This document shows positions 6,844 through 16,235 of a stretch of 64,000 nucleotides of DNA, piece by piece. The DNA is taken from positions 2,914,001 to 2,978,000 of the forward strand of contig NZ_CP118100.1 in NCBI RefSeq assembly GCF_028747645.1. Reading direction: 5' to 3'. The position numbers were made by a program, and so were the translations under genes. Positions within the stretch are counted from its first letter, which is position 1. Each line of letters begins with the position of its first letter. The stretch comes from Microbacterium esteraromaticum (GTDB taxonomy: Bacteria; Actinomycetota; Actinomycetes; Actinomycetales; Microbacteriaceae). Below the pieces are notes generated by a model. The model saw only the letters and a list, made by a program, of their open reading frames with translations, did not search any database and had not been told where the DNA came from.

Positions 6844-8979
6844 TCAGTCCTGGCGGGCCTCGGCGGCGCCGACCTCGACGTCCTCCGCGGCATCGCCGGT
6901 GACGATCACGGGGATCGATCCGGTCATGGCCTCTTCGGCGTCGATATCGGTCGCGGCCTGCTCGAACTGCGACTGGTACAGGCGCCAGTAGGCGCCCTGC
7001 TGCGCGATCAGCTGCTCGTGGTCACCCTGTTCGACGATGTCGCCGTGCTCCATCACCAGGATCAAGTCGGCATCGCGGATCGTCGACAGACGGTGCGCGA
7101 TCACGAACGAGGTGCGTCCCTCGCGCAGGGCCGCCATGGCGTGCTGCAGCAGTACCTCGGTGCGGGTATCGACCGCGCTGGTCGCCTCGTCGAGGATGAG
7201 GATCGACGGCTGTGCGACGAAGGCCCGCGCGATCGTGATCAGCTGCCGCTCACCGGCCGACACGTTCGAGGCGTCCTCATCGAGCACGGTCTCGTACCCC
7301 TCGGGGAGCGAGTGCACGAAGCGGTCGACGTACGTCGCCTCGGCGGCCGCGACGATCTCGTCGTCGGACGCCGACGCGTTGCCGTAGCGGATGTTCTCAC
7401 GGATGCTGCCGCCGAACAGCCACGGATCCTGCAGCACCATGCCCGTTCGGCCGCGCAGGTCGTCACGCGTCATCTGCGCGATGTCCTGCCCGTCGAGCAG
7501 GATGCGTCCGGAGTCGAGCTCGTAGAACCGCATGATGAGGTTCACCAGCGTCGTCTTCCCGGCGCCGGTCGGGCCGACGATGGCGACGGTCTGCCCGGGT
7601 TCGACCCGGAACGACAGGTCAGTGATCAGCGGTCGGTCGGGGGTGTACGAGAACGCGACGTGCTCGAACTCGATCACTCCGTGCCCGTCGGTCACCGTCG
7701 GGGCGTCCTCGTCGTCGGGATCCTGCTCGTCCGCGTCGAGGAAGTTGAACACACGCTCGGCAGAGGCGGTTCCCGACTGCACGACCGCGGCCATGCCGCC
7801 CAGTTCGCTCAGCGGCTGGCTGAACTGCTGCGAGTACTGGATGAACGCCTGCACGTCGCCCAGCCGCAGGTTTCCACTGGCGACCATCAGTCCGCCGAGC
7901 ACTGCGATGCCGACGTAGGTGAGGTTTCCGACGAAGGTCATCGCGGGCATGATGATGCCCGACAGGAACTGCGCCTTGAAGCTCGCCTGGAACAGCTCTT
8001 CGTTCTCGGCTTGGAACTTGTCGAGGGCGTCCTGCTCGCGGCCAAACACCTTGACCAGCGCGTGACCCGAGAACGACTCCTCGACCCGGGCGTTGAGCCT
8101 GCCGACCTTGCGCCACTGCATGCCGAAGGCCTTCTGCGAGCGCGGCCCGATGACACCGAAGATGATGCCCATCAGCGGCAGCGAGATCAGCGCGACCAGC
8201 GCCAGCTGCCACGAGATCGAGAACATCATGATCAGCACACCGATCACCGTCAGCACCGAGGTGAGCGCCCCCGACAGCGACTGCTGCATCGTCTGGGTGA
8301 TGTTGTCGATGTCGTTGGTGACGCGCGAGATCAGCTCGCCGCGTTGCACCTTGTCGAAGTACGACAGCGGCAGGCGGTTGATCTTCGCCTCGACGCTCTC
8401 ACGCAGGCGCCACATGGTGCGCACCATGATCACGTTGATCACGTAGCCCTGGATCCAGCTCAGCAGCGCGGCGACGATGTAGATCGCCATCACCGCGATG
8501 ATGATCCAGCGCAGGCGCTCGAAGTCGACGCCGTCGCCGACCTGGAAATCGGCCATCGCTCCGACCATGTTGGCGAAGTCGTCCTGACCAGCGGCGCGCA
8601 GCGCCTCGACGACCTGATCCTTGCTGGTGCCCGGTGGGAAGCCGGGTGCGCCGCCCATTCCTGTGGCGAGCATGTTCGAGACGAAGCCCTCGTAGACGAT
8701 GTTGGTCGCCTCGCCGAGCACCTTCGGGGCGATCACGGCGAGCACGACGCCGATCGCACCGAGGAACGAGACGAAGACGAACCAGACCGCCGACGGCTTG
8801 AGCAGTCCGATCATGCGGGCGAAGCTCTTGCCGAAGTTGTCGGCCTTGCCCGCGGCCGGGCTGTCCCATCCGCCGCCGTCGAGGCGCGCCTGCTCGGCGA
8901 GTTCGGCCTCGTAGGCCTCGTCACCGGTCGCGTCGGTTGCTTCGGTGGACGTCATCGTGGTGTCTTTCGCGTCGCTCAT
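6844..8979 (-). CDS. ABC exporter half-transporter, consensus ATPase subunit
   Basis: A 711-residue fused membrane/ATPase protein of the type-IV (MDR/LmrA) exporter class. A Thr/Glu/Asp-rich N-terminus is followed by six membrane helices, with an insertion of about 80 residues between helices 1 and 2 (MLATGMGGAPGFPPG region). The C-terminal ATPase domain has Walker A GPTGAGKTT and a Walker B with the catalytic glutamate (ILILDEATSAVD). Its signature is the non-canonical VSAGERQ. Its ATG overlaps the stop of the upstream half-transporter gene (ATGA). The two subunits should form one heterodimer in which this subunit supplies the active Walker B. The exported substrate is unknown; lipids, peptides and drugs are all known for this class. 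Confidence 0.92.
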   Translation of the reverse strand: MSDAKDTTMTSTEATDATGDEAYEAELAEQARLDGGGWDSPAAGKADNFGKSFARMIGLLKPSAVWFVFVSFLGAIGVVLAVIAPKVLGEATNIVYEGFVSNMLATGMGGAPGFPPGTSKDQVVEALRAAGQDDFANMVGAMADFQVGDGVDFERLRWIIIAVMAIYIVAALLSWIQGYVINVIMVRTMWRLRESVEAKINRLPLSYFDKVQRGELISRVTNDIDNITQTMQQSLSGALTSVLTVIGVLIMMFSISWQLALVALISLPLMGIIFGVIGPRSQKAFGMQWRKVGRLNARVEESFSGHALVKVFGREQDALDKFQAENEELFQASFKAQFLSGIIMPAMTFVGNLTYVGIAVLGGLMVASGNLRLGDVQAFIQYSQQFSQPLSELGGMAAVVQSGTASAERVFNFLDADEQDPDDEDAPTVTDGHGVIEFEHVAFSYTPDRPLITDLSFRVEPGQTVAIVGPTGAGKTTLVNLIMRFYELDSGRILLDGQDIAQMTRDDLRGRTGMVLQDPWLFGGSIRENIRYGNASASDDEIVAAAEATYVDRFVHSLPEGYETVLDEDASNVSAGERQLITIARAFVAQPSILILDEATSAVDTRTEVLLQHAMAALREGRTSFVIAHRLSTIRDADLILVMEHGDIVEQGDHEQLIAQQGAYWRLYQSQFEQAATDIDAEEAMTGSIPVIVTGDAAEDVEVGAAEARQD

Positions 8980-10703
8980 GCGTCCACCCCCAACTGCGAA
9001 TCGACGATCTCGCGATAGGTCTCGCTGCTGGCGAGCAACTCGTCGTGGGTGCCGACGCCGGCGAGCGCGCCGTCTTCGATCACGACGATGCGGTCGGCAT
9101 CGGTGATAGTCGACACGCGCTGCGCGACGACGATCTTGGTCACGTCCGGCAGCTCGCGCCATAGCGCCTGGCGCAGCCGGGCATCCGTGGTCAGGTCGAG
9201 CGCCGAGAACGAGTCGTCGAACACGAGCACCTTCGGCTGATGCACGATCGCCCTGGCGATCGCGAGGCGCTGCCGCTGACCACCTGAGACGTTCGTGCCG
9301 CCCTGGGCGATGCGCGATTCGAGCCCCTCGGGCATCTCTTCGACGAAGTCACGCCCCTGAGCGATCTCAAGGGCCTTCCAGAGTTCCTCGTCGGTCGCGT
9401 CCTCACGGCCGTAGCGCAGGTTGGATGCCACCGTGCCGGTGAACAGGAACGGACGCTGCGGCACCAGACCGATGTCCTGCCAGAGCGCGTCGACGTCGGC
9501 CTCTCGCACGTCGACACCGCCGACGCGCACGGCACCGCCGGTGACGTCGAACAATCGCGGGATGAGCGAGACCAGGGTGGTCTTGCCCGAGCCCGTCGAC
9601 CCGATGATCGCCACGGTCTCGCCGGGGGATGCGCCGAAGCTGATGCCGCTGAGCACGGGCGCCTCGGCGCCGGGGTAGGTGAACTCGACGTCGTCGAAGA
9701 CGACGGCCCCGGGCTCGGGGAACGCGGTGGTGCCGTTCTCGGGGCGGGTCATCGACGCCTCGGCGTCGAGCACCTCACCGACGCGCTCGGCCGAGACCGC
9801 AGCGCGCGGGATCATCATCGCCATGAAGCTCGACATGATCACGCCCATCATGATCTGGCCGATGTACTGCATGAACGCGAACAGGGTGCCGACCTCGACA
9901 CCACCCTGGTTGATCTCGATGCCGCCGAACCAGATCACCGCGACGACGGTGACGTTGAGGATCAGCATGAACAGTGGGAACAGCAGCACGAACAGCGAGC
10001 CGATCTTGCGGCCCAGCACCATCAGGTCGGTGTTCGCGACCCGGAACCGCTGCTCTTCGATGCGCTCGCGCACGAAGGCGCGCACGACGCGCACACCCGT
10101 GAGTTGCTCGCGCATGATGCGGTTGACGGTGTCGAGCTTGCTCTGGTTCGCGCGGAACAGCGGCACCATGCGGCTGATGATCAGCACGGCGACGACGAGC
10201 AGCACGGGAACCGACACGGCGATCAGCCAGCTCAGGCCGACATCGGTCTGCACCGCCATGATGATGCCACCGATGGCCAGCAGCGGCGCGGTCACGAACA
10301 TCGTCGCGCCCATCATCGCCAGCATCTGCACCTGCTGCACGTCGTTGGTGTTGCGGGTGATCAGCGAGCCGGCGCCGAACTGCGAGACCTCACGCTCGGA
10401 GAACCCGCTCACACGCGAGAAGACGTCGGCGCGAATGTCACGGCCGACCGACATGGCGGCCTTCGCGGCGAAGAACGTCGCGATGATCGAGGCGAGGATC
10501 TGACCGAGCGAGACGGTCAGCATGAAGGCGCCGTGCGACCAGATGTAGCCGATGTCGGCACGGGCGACGCCCTTGTCGATGATGTCGGCGTTCAGGCGCG
10601 GCAGGTACAGCGATGCCATGGCGCTGGCGAACTGGAACACCAGCACGCCCAAGAGCAACCATCGGTATCTGGAGAGATAGCGGACGAGGATTTTTCCCAG
10701 CAC
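8976..10703 (-). CDS. ABC exporter half-transporter, degenerate ATPase subunit
   Basis: A 575-residue half-transporter: six membrane helices (about residues 15-300) and a C-terminal ATPase with Walker A GSTGSGKTT and the canonical signature VSGGQRQRLAIARA. Its Walker B reads VLVFDDSFSALD, so the catalytic glutamate is aspartate. This is the hallmark of the inactive-site subunit in TM287/288-, BmrCD- and TmrAB-type heterodimers. It is the first gene of the two-gene operon, starting at a GTG (MLGKILVRYL) with GGAAG nine bases before it. Confidence 0.92.
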   Translation of the reverse strand: MLGKILVRYLSRYRWLLLGVLVFQFASAMASLYLPRLNADIIDKGVARADIGYIWSHGAFMLTVSLGQILASIIATFFAAKAAMSVGRDIRADVFSRVSGFSEREVSQFGAGSLITRNTNDVQQVQMLAMMGATMFVTAPLLAIGGIIMAVQTDVGLSWLIAVSVPVLLVVAVLIISRMVPLFRANQSKLDTVNRIMREQLTGVRVVRAFVRERIEEQRFRVANTDLMVLGRKIGSLFVLLFPLFMLILNVTVVAVIWFGGIEINQGGVEVGTLFAFMQYIGQIMMGVIMSSFMAMMIPRAAVSAERVGEVLDAEASMTRPENGTTAFPEPGAVVFDDVEFTYPGAEAPVLSGISFGASPGETVAIIGSTGSGKTTLVSLIPRLFDVTGGAVRVGGVDVREADVDALWQDIGLVPQRPFLFTGTVASNLRYGREDATDEELWKALEIAQGRDFVEEMPEGLESRIAQGGTNVSGGQRQRLAIARAIVHQPKVLVFDDSFSALDLTTDARLRQALWRELPDVTKIVVAQRVSTITDADRIVVIEDGALAGVGTHDELLASSETYREIVDSQLGVDA

Positions 10704-10799
10704 AGGCGGACTTCCTTGCGAGATTCAGTGGGGCCGAGAAGGGGCCACAGGTTAGCGTGCCACGATCCACCGACATTCGTATCCCCCTGGAGGATGACC

Positions 10800-10814
10800 T
10801 TCGCTGACAGCGAA
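10800..10814 (+). promoter_or_regulatory. Dyad in the glycosyltransferase promoter
   Basis: TTCGCT-GAC-AGCGAA is a perfect 6-bp inverted repeat. It ends nine bases before TAGACT (10824-10829), a -10-like hexamer, and therefore covers the -35 position of the glycosyltransferase promoter. A repressor site is plausible; no regulator gene is adjacent. Confidence 0.4.
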
Positions 10815-10854
10815 ACGCACGAATAGACTCGCTGAAGCGATGCGAAGGGAACAC

Positions 10855-12060
10855 ATGCGCGACGACGAGACGGCCGCACCCGCGGTTCTGATGGTGTGCG
10901 ACTACTCGCTGCAGTACCTCGGCGGCGCGCAGACCGCGTTCCTGCGACAGGCCGAGGCCCTGGCGGATGAGGGCGTCCGCGTGGTGGTGCTCGCGCCCGA
11001 TGCCGACTCCCTCGCCCTGCGCAGGGCGGACGCCGCGATGTCGGATGCCGTCCGGCATCCGATCGTCACGATCGCACCACCCCGCCGCGGGACCATCCCG
11101 GTGCTCGATCTGCCGCTGCTCGGCCGCGCCGGTGATCTCGAGCCGCTCGTGGCCGCCACCATCCGTCGGCACGGCGTCGGCGCCGTCGTCGTGCATTCGG
11201 AGTTCGCGCTGGCCGCCGCCGCGATCGCCGTCGCCGCGCGCACGGGCATCCCCTCACTGCACACGGTGCACACGTTCTTCTGGCGCGCGCCCGCCGTTCT
11301 CGCGCCGTTCGCGCCGATCGTGACGAAGGTGCATGCGACACTCACCGGCATCCGCGAGGGCAAGCGATTCACCGGCAGCCACCCGCTCAACAACGCGCTG
11401 CGCACGATGACCCTGCGCGTCGCCGAGCGCGCCGACATCGTCCTCTCCCCCTCCAAGCATCAGGCCGAAGCACTGCGCGAGGCCGGCGCCGCACGCGTCG
11501 AGGCGTTCTCGAACGTGGCGCAGCCGCTGCGCCTGGCATCCGCCCCTTCCGCAGACGGTCCGCTCCGGTTGCTGTGGGTCGCGCGGTTCGCGCCCGAGAA
11601 GCGCCTCGACGTCGCCCTCGACGCGATGCGTCTCGTGGTCGACCGGCTCGGCCCCGACCGTGTGCGGCTCGATGTGGCCGGCGGCACGCACCGTGCCGTG
11701 CCGGGCGTCGAGTTCCACGGCCCCGTCCCGGGTGAGCGCGTGGGTGAGCTGATGGATGCCGCCGATGCCGCGCTGATCACCTCGCACGGGTTCGACAACC
11801 AGCCCATGGTCGCTCTGGAGGCCTTCGCGCACGGGCGCCCGGTCATCGTCAGCGATCCGGTGCTCGCGACAGAGTTCGGCGACGCCGCGCTGGGCACGCC
11901 GACCCCGGATGCCGCCGGGCTGGCCGATCTGATCCTGCGCCTGGAGGCGGACCGCGGTGTGCTCGCCGCGCACCGCGAGGCCGCCGTGGCCTACGCCGAC
12001 GAGCGCCAGCCAGCCGCGCACGTCGCGCGTCTGCAGCAGCTCATCGCCTCGGTGGACTGA
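10855..12060 (+). CDS. GT4 family glycosyltransferase
   Basis: A 401-residue GT-B fold glycosyltransferase. The N-terminal acceptor domain starts with VLMVCDYSLQYLGGAQTAF, the GGA loop typical of family GT4. The C-terminal donor domain has LLWVARFAPEKRLDVALDAM, a segment GVEFHGPVPGERVGELM, and the nucleotide-sugar-binding glutamate region ITSHGFDNQPMVALEAFAHG. It likely transfers a sugar from a nucleotide or lipid donor to a cell-wall glycan or glycolipid. I chose the ATG at 10855 because AAGGGA lies five bases upstream; an ATG at 10840 in the same frame has no ribosome site. It is monocistronic and divergent from the ABC exporter. Confidence 0.88.
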   Translation: MRDDETAAPAVLMVCDYSLQYLGGAQTAFLRQAEALADEGVRVVVLAPDADSLALRRADAAMSDAVRHPIVTIAPPRRGTIPVLDLPLLGRAGDLEPLVAATIRRHGVGAVVVHSEFALAAAAIAVAARTGIPSLHTVHTFFWRAPAVLAPFAPIVTKVHATLTGIREGKRFTGSHPLNNALRTMTLRVAERADIVLSPSKHQAEALREAGAARVEAFSNVAQPLRLASAPSADGPLRLLWVARFAPEKRLDVALDAMRLVVDRLGPDRVRLDVAGGTHRAVPGVEFHGPVPGERVGELMDAADAALITSHGFDNQPMVALEAFAHGRPVIVSDPVLATEFGDAALGTPTPDAAGLADLILRLEADRGVLAAHREAAVAYADERQPAAHVARLQQLIASVD

Positions 12061-12075
12061 ACCGCCGGCATCCGA

Positions 12076-13134
12076 TCAGAACAGCGGCTTCTCCGGAACG
12101 AACTCGCGCGCCCCCGCGCCCGCGGCATCCGCCAGCCCGGCGATCGTCGCGGGCTGCCACTTCGGCTGACGATCCTTGTCGACGAGCTGCGCGCGGATTC
12201 CCTCGACCAGGTCGGGGTGGTGGTGGGCGAACCACATCACTCGGCGGTACTCGCCGACCAGTGCCTCACGCACGCCGCTCATCGTGCGTGCTTCGCGCAC
12301 CGCGTCGAGCGTGACGGCGAGTCCGGTGGGCGAGAGCTCTTCGAGCGTCGCGAGAGCGGATGCTGCCCCCGGGGCATCCGATGCGCGCAGGCGCTCGACG
12401 ATCTCACCGACGGTGTCGGCCGAGAACGCCTCGTCGACCCACGCCCGGTCATCGGGCAGCGACGACGGCTCGGGGGTCTCGTCGAACAGCAGCACCAGCT
12501 CATTCGGTGTGCCGGGGTCGGCGCGGTGCGCAAGCGCGTCGCGCACGGCGTCGAGGTTCTCGGACGGCACGAAGTGATCCGCGAAGCCGAGGTGGATGGC
12601 ATCCGCCCCGTTCATGCTGCGCCCGGTGAGCCCGAAGTACTCACCCATGCGTCCCGGCGCGCGGCCCAGCAGCCACGTGCCGCCGACGTCGGGGGTGAAG
12701 CCGATGCGCGTCTCGGGCATCGCGAGGCGCGACCGTTCGGTGACGACCCGCACGGCGGCGTGGCCGGCCAAACCGATGCCACCGCCCATCGTGATGCCGT
12801 CGGCGAAGACGACGACCGGCTTCGGGTACTCGGCGATGAGCGCGTTCATGGCGTACTCGGCACGGAAGAAGTCGGCCACTCGGTCGGCGTGGCCCGACAC
12901 GATCTGGTCGTACAGCGCACGCACATCGCCGCCGGCGCACAGACCGCGATCACCCGAGCCGTCGATGAGAACGGTCTGCACATCGCTGTCGTCGATCCAG
13001 GCGGTCAGGGCCGCCGTGATCTGCTCGATCATGCCCAGGTCGAGGGCGTTGATCGCCCGCGGACGGTTCAGGGTGATGCGCCCCAGGGAGTTCTCGGTGC
13101 GCACGAGGACGGTGGCTTCTTCGACGTCTGTCAC
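12076..13134 (-). CDS. 3-hydroxyisobutyryl-CoA hydrolase (enoyl-CoA hydratase/isomerase fold)
   Basis: A 352-residue crotonase-superfamily protein. LGRITLNRPRAINALDLGMI marks the N-terminus. The oxyanion-hole loops are GDRGLCAGGDVRALYD and FADGITMGGGIGLAGHA. The acidic catalytic position lies in LAMPETRIGFTPDVGGTWLL, where the PExxIGxxPDxG pattern separates 3-hydroxyisobutyryl-CoA hydrolases from plain enoyl-CoA hydratases. A C-terminal helical domain with EYRRVMWFAHHHPDLVEGIR fits the roughly 350-residue hydrolase group used in valine degradation. The GTG start at 13134 has TAGCCT seven bases upstream, suggesting a leaderless mRNA. Confidence 0.88.
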   Translation of the reverse strand: MTDVEEATVLVRTENSLGRITLNRPRAINALDLGMIEQITAALTAWIDDSDVQTVLIDGSGDRGLCAGGDVRALYDQIVSGHADRVADFFRAEYAMNALIAEYPKPVVVFADGITMGGGIGLAGHAAVRVVTERSRLAMPETRIGFTPDVGGTWLLGRAPGRMGEYFGLTGRSMNGADAIHLGFADHFVPSENLDAVRDALAHRADPGTPNELVLLFDETPEPSSLPDDRAWVDEAFSADTVGEIVERLRASDAPGAASALATLEELSPTGLAVTLDAVREARTMSGVREALVGEYRRVMWFAHHHPDLVEGIRAQLVDKDRQPKWQPATIAGLADAAGAGAREFVPEKPLF

Positions 13135-13270
13135 GATCGTCAGGCTACTCGGCTTCGCGTTCCGCACGCATTTTCCGGTGCGGGATGGGCGTTTCCCGGC
13201 AGGTGAGCCGTCGATTCTGCAGGATTTCCGCGAAGATGGGATGAACTGGCAGACAACAGGGGGAATCACC

Positions 13271-15556
13271 ATGCCTGAAGGACAGGTGCTTGAGTTCACC
13301 GGCGTCACCAAGCGTTTCAACACGGTGACCGCGGTCTCAGAGCTCTCCGTGCGCGTCGAACCGGGAGTTGTGACCGGGTTCCTCGGACCGAACGGTGCCG
13401 GCAAGACCACCTCGCTGCGGATCATGCTGGGCCAGATCAAACCGACCTCCGGCACGGCCACGATCGGCGGAGTCCCCTATTCCGACCTGCGCCAGCCGCT
13501 GCGCACCGTCGGCGCGGTCCTCGAAGAGTCCGCGTACCGTCCGCGCCGCTCGGCGATGCGCCACCTGCTGATCGCGGCCAAGGCCAACGGCATCCCCGTC
13601 GAGCGCGTCGATGAGGTGCTGCGCCTCGTCGGGCTGCAGGATGACGCCGACACACGTCTGGGCAGCTACTCCCTGGGAATGCGCCAGCGCCTGGCCGTCG
13701 CGACCGCGCTGCTCGGCGACCCCGGTGTGCTGGTGCTCGACGAGCCCGCGAACGGACTCGACCCCGAGGGCATCCGCTGGATGCGCCTGCTGATGCGCCG
13801 CCTCGCCGACGAGGGACGCACCGTGCTCGTGTCTTCGCACGTGCTCAGCGAGATCGAACAGGTCGCCGACAACGTGGTGGTGCTCTCGCGCGGACGCGCG
13901 GTCTTCTCGGGCAGCATGGATGAACTCGCCGATCCTTCCGGCGGCGCCGTGGTCGTGGATGCCACCGACCGCGCCGCGCTGGTGACGGCGCTGACCGCGG
14001 CCGGATTGAGCTTCGATCTGTTGCGCTCGGGCGTCACGGTGCGCGATTCGGATGCCGCCCGCGTCGGCGCCGTCGCCGCCGAGGCCGGCATCGCCTTGAG
14101 CACTCTTCAGCAGCGCGGCCCGAGTCTGGAAGAGGTCTTCCTCGACCTCGTCTACGGGCGCCGCGCCGACAGCCCGCGCCTGGATCAGGTCGCGAACCCT
14201 GTCGCGCACGCCCCCGAGAGTTCCGCTGACCCGGTCGGCGACGCCGCACTGGTCGCGGGCGGGGTTCCGCTCGCAGGAGCGGCCGCCGTGATCGCCGACG
14301 GTGGCGTCGTCGCCGCAGCCGGCGTCGGATACGGCACCGCGCCGATCGACATCGTGCGCCCGGAGGGCTCCGAATCGGATGCTGCTGAGCCAGCGGATGC
14401 TGCGGATGAGGCGCCCGCCGAGGAGGTACCCGCCGAAGAGGCGCCTGCCGACCAGACCGAGGCCGATGAGACCGAGACCGTCGGTGACGACGCCGCACCT
14501 ATCGAGGGCACAGCCGCCGACGCTGGTGTGGCCGAGGACGCGTCCGAGGCCGAGGCCGAGGCCGAGGCGACCGGGCTCGAAACTCCTGTGATCGATGAGC
14601 ATTCGGTCACGGGCGAGACCACGGTTATCGACGCAGCGCCGGCTTCAGCCGACGAGTCGTCCCCTGTCGAAGACATCTCCGCGACGGTCAGCGCGCTGTT
14701 CGGCGACGCGGCACCCGTTGCCGACGCTGCGCACCACGAGCCGCTGCCGGCCGAGGGCTCTACCGCAGAAGACGCCGCCCCGAGTGACGACGCCGCGTCT
14801 GACGAATCCGCGCCCGAACCGCACGACGAGCATGTTCCGGTCGACGAGACCGCCGCTGCCGACGAGAGCGACACCACCGATGACGAGGTGCCGAGTGACG
14901 AGGCGCCGGCTGACGAGGCGCCGGCTGACGAAACGCCGGCTGACGAGGCAGAGCGCACCGACGAGCGCGTGCAGGCAGACGGTGAGCCGAACGCCGACGC
15001 CGCACCGGCGGTCACCGAGATCATCGACGAGATCGACATCACGGTGGCGTGGGCTCCGCGCACGGCCGATGCCACAGCATCCGATGAGGCCGACGCTGAG
15101 GTTCCCGGCGTTCTGCCCCTGGCGACCGAAGCGGTGTCGCTGCCACCGTCGCCCACGGTGACGTCGTTCACCGAGCTGATCACGGGAATCCCCGCCGACT
15201 CGGCCGACGAAGCCGCACCCGCGACCGAAGCGATCTCGGTCGAGGCTGTGTCGGTGCTGCACGACGACGATGACGACTCGACCGTCGATGACGACGAGGA
15301 CGACCCGCGTCTCGCCGCAATGCGCACCTCGCTGTCGTCAGCGGCCAGCCGGTTCTTCGATGGCCCGGCGCCGGATTACCCGTACACGCGGGCCGATATC
15401 CGCGCCAGTGCCCACGCGGCCGAGCAGGCCGGGGCCGCCGCTGAAGCCGCGCAGCCGGAACAGACCGACTCCGAGCAGGACGACTCCGAGCAGGACGGCT
15501 CCGCACAGGACGACCAGTCCGCAGACACGGACCGCGACGAGAACGCTCGCGACTGA
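13271..15556 (+). CDS. ABC transporter ATPase with a very long acidic C-terminal tail
   Basis: 761 residues. Residues 1-300 form a DrrA/BcrA-type ATPase: Walker A GPNGAGKTTS near residue 38, signature YSLGMRQRLAVATAL, Walker B VLVLDEPANGLDPEG, and a C-terminal regulatory subdomain. The remaining 460 residues are low-complexity and rich in Ala, Glu and Asp, with short tandem repeats such as DEAPADEAPADETPADEAE and a DDDDD run. This part is predicted to be disordered and strongly negative. No permease gene is next to it: the upstream gene is divergent and the downstream one convergent. The start is the ATG preceded by ACAGGGGG; an ATG at 13241 is the alternative. The role of the tail is unknown. 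Confidence 0.87.
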   Translation: MPEGQVLEFTGVTKRFNTVTAVSELSVRVEPGVVTGFLGPNGAGKTTSLRIMLGQIKPTSGTATIGGVPYSDLRQPLRTVGAVLEESAYRPRRSAMRHLLIAAKANGIPVERVDEVLRLVGLQDDADTRLGSYSLGMRQRLAVATALLGDPGVLVLDEPANGLDPEGIRWMRLLMRRLADEGRTVLVSSHVLSEIEQVADNVVVLSRGRAVFSGSMDELADPSGGAVVVDATDRAALVTALTAAGLSFDLLRSGVTVRDSDAARVGAVAAEAGIALSTLQQRGPSLEEVFLDLVYGRRADSPRLDQVANPVAHAPESSADPVGDAALVAGGVPLAGAAAVIADGGVVAAAGVGYGTAPIDIVRPEGSESDAAEPADAADEAPAEEVPAEEAPADQTEADETETVGDDAAPIEGTAADAGVAEDASEAEAEAEATGLETPVIDEHSVTGETTVIDAAPASADESSPVEDISATVSALFGDAAPVADAAHHEPLPAEGSTAEDAAPSDDAASDESAPEPHDEHVPVDETAAADESDTTDDEVPSDEAPADEAPADETPADEAERTDERVQADGEPNADAAPAVTEIIDEIDITVAWAPRTADATASDEADAEVPGVLPLATEAVSLPPSPTVTSFTELITGIPADSADEAAPATEAISVEAVSVLHDDDDDSTVDDDEDDPRLAAMRTSLSSAASRFFDGPAPDYPYTRADIRASAHAAEQAGAAAEAAQPEQTDSEQDDSEQDGSAQDDQSADTDRDENARD

Positions 15557-15575
15557 CAGCCGCCGCGTGCCCTGC

Positions 15576-16022
15576 TCAGGCGGGGCGCGGGCGGATGACC
15601 GGACGCTGGGGCTTCAGCGTGGGGATCGGCGCCGTCGAGGCGATGTCGACGACGTCCTCGGGATGCTCGGTGACATCCAGGCGCAGTGCCTGGGTGAGCG
15701 CCAGCCCGTGTCGGGTGGTGAGGATCAGCCGCTGGTACTGCGGGTCACCGTCGAGGTCGATCACGACGCTCGGACGCCGGCGGCGGATCAGCACGAAATC
15801 GGTCGTACCCGTGCCCTTCCAGGTTCCCGCGGCCAGGATGCCGGGAATGTACGTGCCCGGTCCCGGTACTCCGCGCATCCAGGTCCAGGCGTCCTCCGTC
15901 AGCTGCACCTTCGTGATGTGCTCGCGCTCGACGCGCACATTGTCGCGGTGGAACGTCGACGCCCGCTCGATCGGGGACAGCACGACTTCCAGTCGTGTCT
16001 GATCCAACAGCAACGTCACCAT
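15576..16022 (-). CDS. Conserved hypothetical protein
   Basis: A 148-residue soluble protein starting MVTLLLDQTRLEVVLSPIER. It alternates short hydrophobic and charged stretches, suggesting a mostly beta fold, and contains FVLIRRRRPSVVIDLDGDPQ and a Pro-rich C-terminus. The centre (WMRGVPGPGTYIPGILAAGT) is rich in Gly and Pro. The pattern, including RASTFHRDNVRVEREHITKV, recalls PH-like or small-molecule-binding beta barrels, but I do not recognise a family and assign no function. CACACT six bases before the ATG suggests a leaderless mRNA. Confidence 0.7.
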   Translation of the reverse strand: MVTLLLDQTRLEVVLSPIERASTFHRDNVRVEREHITKVQLTEDAWTWMRGVPGPGTYIPGILAAGTWKGTGTTDFVLIRRRRPSVVIDLDGDPQYQRLILTTRHGLALTQALRLDVTEHPEDVVDIASTAPIPTLKPQRPVIRPRPA

Positions 16023-16109
16023 GTCTCCAGTGTGCCAGCGCAGTCCGGTCGGATGCTGGCGACTTGCTCACAGGACCGCAACGATACTTCTGTGGCCATC
16101 CACAACGTT

Positions 16110-16200
16110 GGAAATCCCAGATGATGTGATCGCCCGTCGGCGCGTCGCGCCATGACACGCCGAGTCACCGGCATCCGCTCTGGGATTTCCGACACCACCC
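16110..16200. repeat. Inverted-repeat intergenic element
   Basis: Perfect 12-bp arms GGAAATCCCAGA (16110-16121) and TCTGGGATTTCC (16189-16200) sit 67 bp apart between the hypothetical gene and the 3' end of hemL. Its size resembles the other palindromic elements of the window (78, 74 and 84 bp), but I see no inner arm pair. Confidence 0.6.
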
Positions 16201-16235
16201 GCACGACGACACCACCCGCGCGGGCTGGACGACGC

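Noticed and set aside
6829..9018. 729-codon plus-strand frame opposite the ABC exporter
   Set aside because: Translation is His/Asp/Arg-rich shadow sequence with no motif, and it has no ribosome site. The opposite strand encodes a complete exporter subunit.
13337..15327. Minus-strand frames opposite the acidic tail of the ABC ATPase
   Set aside because: Low-complexity Ser/Ala or Arg-rich mirror translations of the acidic repeats; no start site and no domain.
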